From positions 1 to 8,838 of the forward strand of contig CALDSL010000348.1 of assembly GCA_937920255.1 (NCBI GenBank): a stretch of 8,838 bases of DNA, written 5' to 3'. The notes under the pieces are model-generated. The model made no database searches, was not told the DNA's origin, and saw only the letters and a program-made list of their open reading frames with translations. The DNA comes from an uncultured Anaerolineaceae bacterium (GTDB taxonomy: Bacteria > Chloroflexota > Anaerolineae > Anaerolineales > Anaerolineaceae). The position numbers and the translations under genes were made by a program. Shown in pieces: positions 7,049-8,838 of the stretch. Positions within the stretch are counted from its first letter, which is position 1; every line of letters starts with the position of its first letter.

Positions 7049-7480
7049 TCAGGCGCGCGTGCCGCGTCCCTCGAACTTCTTCAACTCTTCGCGCTGGCGA
7101 TAGAGGATGTCGCGCATCACGTCGCCGATGGAGATCATGCCGACCAGTTCTTCGCCATCCACCACCGGCAGGTGGCGGATGTGCTTGCGGGTCATGAGAT
7201 CCATGCACTCCTCGACGGTCTGGTCGGGATGCACCGAGAACACGGGGGATGACATGATCTCGCTTACCGGCACATCACGCGACGCCTTGCCCTGCAGTAC
7301 CACCTTGCGGGCATAGTCGCGTTCCGAGAGGATGCCAACCACTTTGTCATTTTCGGTGACGACCAGCGCGCCTACATTTTTGTCAGACATTAACCGCAGC
7401 GCTTCATAAACAGAAACATGCGGGTCGACGCACCATACCGCGCTACCCTTCATTTGCAATAGCTGCCGAACGATGTTCAT
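7049..7480 (-). CDS. Stand-alone two-CBS-domain (Bateman module) protein
   Basis: 143 residues, essentially one Bateman module. The ATG at 7480 (MNIVRQLLQMKG) has AAAGGAG ending six bases upstream. CBS1 spans about 12-65 and ends in VVGILSERDYARK; CBS2 spans about 73-128 and ends in LVGMISIGDVMRD. The S52-E-R-D55 and S117-I-G-D120 motifs are the usual Ser/Thr-x-x-Asp contacts to nucleotide ribose, so binding of AMP, ATP, S-adenosylmethionine or a similar adenosyl ligand is likely. The charged tail REELKKFEGRGTRA extends past the module. Proteins of this type usually bind a partner and pass on energy status; the partner is not evident. The gene converges on the HD-GYP gene, has its own promoter (7657-7685), a structured leader, and a terminator. 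Confidence 0.93.
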   Translation of the reverse strand: MNIVRQLLQMKGSAVWCVDPHVSVYEALRLMSDKNVGALVVTENDKVVGILSERDYARKVVLQGKASRDVPVSEIMSSPVFSVHPDQTVEECMDLMTRKHIRHLPVVDGEELVGMISIGDVMRDILYRQREELKKFEGRGTRA

Positions 7481-7544
7481 CCGAGACTCCTTTGCACCAC
7501 GATCAAAAATATCCAGCACAGGCCGCAAATAATGTTCTTTGGTA

Positions 7545-7639
7545 ACTGCTCAGCTGGTGGGCTTCTTGTGTTGTGGTTTCGTTGTGGCGCTTCGCACCAC
7601 AACGAAACCACAACACAAACCCTTAGCCGCCTGAGCAGT
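7545..7639 (-). ncRNA. Structured leader: long irregular hairpin containing palindrome element 2
   Basis: The 22-bp stem of element 2 (7566-7587 with 7597-7618) is enclosed by a further perfect 9-bp pair, ACTGCTCAG (7545-7553) with CTGAGCAGT (7631-7639), exactly 12 nt from the element on each side. Between them GG/CC (7556-7557 with 7627-7628) and GGG/CCC (7559-7561 with 7620-7622) can also pair. Given a start near 7650, this hairpin fills roughly the first 106 nt of the CBS mRNA leader. The ribosome-binding site near 7487-7493 lies outside it. It may be a leader structure, an independent small RNA, or just a repeat insertion; the RNA role is inferred. Confidence 0.5.
7566..7618. repeat. 53-nt near-perfect palindrome, element 2
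   Basis: Arms 7566-7590 and 7594-7618 surround a 3-nt centre (TTC). 24 of 25 positions pair, the exception being 7588 with 7596 (C-A on plus, G-U when read on minus). The first 22 bases of the left arm (starting TTGTGTTGTGG) are only G and T apart from a single C. On the minus strand the tip reads GCGAAGC, known as an exceptionally stable mini-hairpin. Positions 17-37 match element 1 at 17 of 21 bases; the outer stems do not match. It has no T-run on either side, so it is not a classical terminator. Confidence 0.93.
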
Positions 7640-7656
7640 AACGTCTTTGTACCAAA

Positions 7657-7685
7657 ATTGTAGATTTTTAAGCCGGTGAAGTCAA
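7657..7685 (-). promoter_or_regulatory. Strong sigma70-type promoter of the CBS-domain gene
   Basis: On the minus strand TTGACT (7680-7685) is followed after exactly 17 nt by TACAAT (7657-7662), each 5 of 6 to consensus. Transcription should start near 7650, giving a leader of about 170 nt to the ATG at 7480 that contains palindrome element 2. It lies 26 nt past the terminator-like hairpin of the preceding gene, so the CBS gene is an independent unit. Confidence 0.75.
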
Positions 7686-7711
7686 TAGAATGTATACCAC
7701 GAGGAACGCGG

Positions 7712-7743
7712 AACAGCCCGGCGGCTTTTCCCGCCGGGCTGTT
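7712..7743 (-). terminator. Terminator-like hairpin downstream of the glycoside-hydrolase-like gene
   Basis: A perfect, very GC-rich 13-bp stem (7712-7724 with 7731-7743, arm AACAGCCCGGCGG) with a 6-nt loop CTTTTC (GAAAAG on the minus strand). It lies about 40 nt after the stop at 7783. No clear U-tract follows on either strand (CCGCGTTCC on minus), so termination efficiency is uncertain. Confidence 0.6.
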
Positions 7744-7748
7744 GTATG

Positions 7749-7773
7749 GTACCCTGAGCCTGTCGAAGGGTAC
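7749..7773. repeat. CCTGAGCCTGTCGAAGG-type palindromic repeat
   Basis: GTACCCT (7749-7755) and AGGGTAC (7767-7773) pair around an 11-nt centre GAGCCTGTCGA. I recognise the core CCCTGAGCCTGTCGAAGGG as a short palindromic sequence that recurs between genes in many unrelated bacterial genomes, often as CCCTGAGCTTGTCGAAGGG. It begins 10 nt past the stop of the minus-strand gene, next to the terminator-like hairpin. Whether it helps termination is not known. Confidence 0.65.
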
Positions 7774-7782
7774 GGTTTTCGG

Positions 7783-8838
7783 TTAATTCTTGGTGATTTT
7801 CACCGCGATGTCGTCCGACAGGCCGGAAGGCAGGGTGAGGGTCAGAGAACCGTTGGAATTAATGGTTTCGGTCTTGATCACCGGGTTGCTGGTGTTGTAG
7901 GTGTTCCACCACTCCACCCGGTAGCTGCCGGTGGCCACGTTGGGGATGGTGACCGTGCCGTTGATCGCCGCGACCGACTGGCCGCTGACCACGCTCTTCC
8001 AGGTGTGCTGGGCGTTCTGCACCCACAGGTGCATTCTGCCGGCGGTGTCATCGCGCTGGCCGTAGACGCGCAGGTCAGCGTGCGAGGTGGTGGCTCCAAT
8101 GTCTTTGTAGCGCCCGTTGTTGAGCGGGATCCCTTCCATAAAGTTGCGGTAGGTGAGGAAGTTATTCCAGATTTCTGGCTTGATCGTCTCGGTTGACCAC
8201 CAGAACAGGTCCATCATGCCGCCCGAGTTGATCTGGCCCCACACGTTCTTGTGCAGCCACACGCCGCGCGTGTCGCGCAGCATATCCGGGTTGTAGGTGG
8301 CGGCGTTGTTGATATCCAGGCCGGTTTCGGCGCGAACCAGCGGTTTGCGCGCGCCCAGCACGCCGCCGCCGCCGAAGATCTGGCTGTAGGCGTTGGTGCT
8401 CCAGGCGGTGTCGTCTTCAAACCTGGTGGTTTCGAAGGTACCGATGACCGGCTGTACCTTGCCCTCCGGGCTGATGATCTGCACATCATCGATCCACACC
8501 GTGCCGCCGGTGCCCGAGCTGTTTTCGATCGAAACGCTCAAAGCGTGCGGGTTGTTGTCGGTGACGATGATGCGGGCGGTGTTGGGTAGCGCCTTGCCGT
8601 CGCGGTCGCTGGTGCTGGAGAACTGCCGCCAGTCAAACGTGCCGGCCGGCGAGGTGCAGACGAAGTCTTTGGCCTCGGCATTGGCAGGGATGACGCCCTC
8701 TTTGCCGCCACTGTACGCGCCGCCATCCAGCGACCAGCGCACGCGCGCCATGCTGCCGGTGGTGCTGTACGGGCAGTTGGCCGTCAGGCCGGAGGACTTC
8801 ATCCAGTACTTGATGACCCATTCACCCTGGCCCTGGAT
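7783..8838 (-). CDS. C-terminal part of a large, probably secreted glycoside-hydrolase-like protein
   Basis: 351 residues are visible, ending at TAA 7783-7785; the frame is open to the right edge, so the start lies outside and the ATG at 8802 is not taken as the start. Residues about 1-125 look like a carbohydrate-binding beta-sandwich, with many Trp/Ser/Gly, ARVRWSLDGGAY at 31-42 and a closing GGTVWIDDVQI (111-121). Residues about 160-245 resemble the last part of a clan GH-A (GH5-like) barrel: KPLVRAETGLD (164-174, E171 a candidate nucleophile), GVWLHKNVWGQINSGGMMD (192-210) and the aromatic FWW (212-214). Residues about 250-351 form a C-terminal beta-sandwich ending in LPSGLSDDIAVKITKN. 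High Asn/Thr/Ser content fits an extracellular protein. The substrate is unknown and the glycosidase call rests on pattern resemblance only. Confidence 0.72.
   Translation of the reverse strand: MQGQGEWVIKYWMKSSGLTANCPYSTTGSMARVRWSLDGGAYSGGKEGVIPANAEAKDFVCTSPAGTFDWRQFSSTSDRDGKALPNTARIIVTDNNPHALSVSIENSSGTGGTVWIDDVQIISPEGKVQPVIGTFETTRFEDDTAWSTNAYSQIFGGGGVLGARKPLVRAETGLDINNAATYNPDMLRDTRGVWLHKNVWGQINSGGMMDLFWWSTETIKPEIWNNFLTYRNFMEGIPLNNGRYKDIGATTSHADLRVYGQRDDTAGRMHLWVQNAQHTWKSVVSGQSVAAINGTVTIPNVATGSYRVEWWNTYNTSNPVIKTETINSNGSLTLTLPSGLSDDIAVKITKN

Noticed and set aside
6931..7618. Reading the two palindromes as ordinary Rho-independent terminators
   Set aside because: Neither is followed by a real T-run in the transcribed sense, and element 2 sits inside a 5' leader downstream of a promoter. 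The CBS gene already has a proper terminator at 6985-7028.
7690..8196. A 168-codon open frame on the plus strand over 7690-8196
   Set aside because: It runs through the terminator-like hairpin and the palindromic repeat and then antisense to the glycoside-hydrolase-like gene; no ribosome-binding site or domain supports it.

Overview
The window reads as chromosomal DNA of a high-GC free-living bacterium. Protein style (a small membrane protein with an N-terminal 'EELLQIWKENDR' type helical domain, a DUF6483-like protein, a multi-PAS/GAF HD-GYP sensor, a secreted glycoside-hydrolase-like protein) points to Chloroflexota, probably Anaerolineae. That placement is an inference from gene style, not from a marker gene. 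Layout, left to right: (1) 1-3170, minus strand: a GNAT acetyltransferase (BltD-like), a D-cysteine desulfhydrase, a DUF6483-like helical protein and a VOC/glyoxalase-fold protein. The last three are 9 and 17 nt apart and look like one operon; a two-helix membrane protein follows and runs off the left edge. (2) 3171-3526: a divergent promoter region with two outward-facing TATAAT boxes that form a 7-bp inverted repeat, followed by a leader of about 265 nt for the rightward gene. (3) 3527-6925, plus strand: one 1132-residue soluble sensor, with a degenerate PAS-like N terminus, then PAS-PAS-PAS-GAF-PAS-GAF and a complete HD-GYP phosphodiesterase domain. (4) 6926-7480: a convergent junction with a 53-nt near-perfect palindrome and a good Rho-independent terminator, then a minus-strand two-CBS-domain protein. 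(5) 7481-7782: a non-coding stretch with a strong sigma70-type promoter (TTGACT-17-TACAAT, minus strand) for the CBS gene, a second 53-nt palindrome inside its leader, a strong terminator-like hairpin, and a copy of a CCTGAGCCTGTCGAAGG repeat. (6) 7783-8838, minus strand: the C-terminal 351 residues of a large, probably secreted glycoside-hydrolase-like protein. How the genes relate: the HD-GYP protein is a sensory effector predicted to lower cyclic di-GMP (or a related cyclic dinucleotide); the CBS protein is a predicted adenine-nucleotide sensor transcribed toward it. The D-cysteine desulfhydrase would turn D-cysteine into pyruvate, sulfide and ammonia; its two downstream neighbours have no assignable pathway. 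Most unusual: the two 53-nt palindromes on either side of the CBS gene are the same length, share a 21-nt apex (17/21 identical), and have unrelated but almost fully self-complementary outer stems (6/32 identical between the two, 24/25 pairs within each). They look like two members of a dispersed structured-repeat family that I do not recognise.
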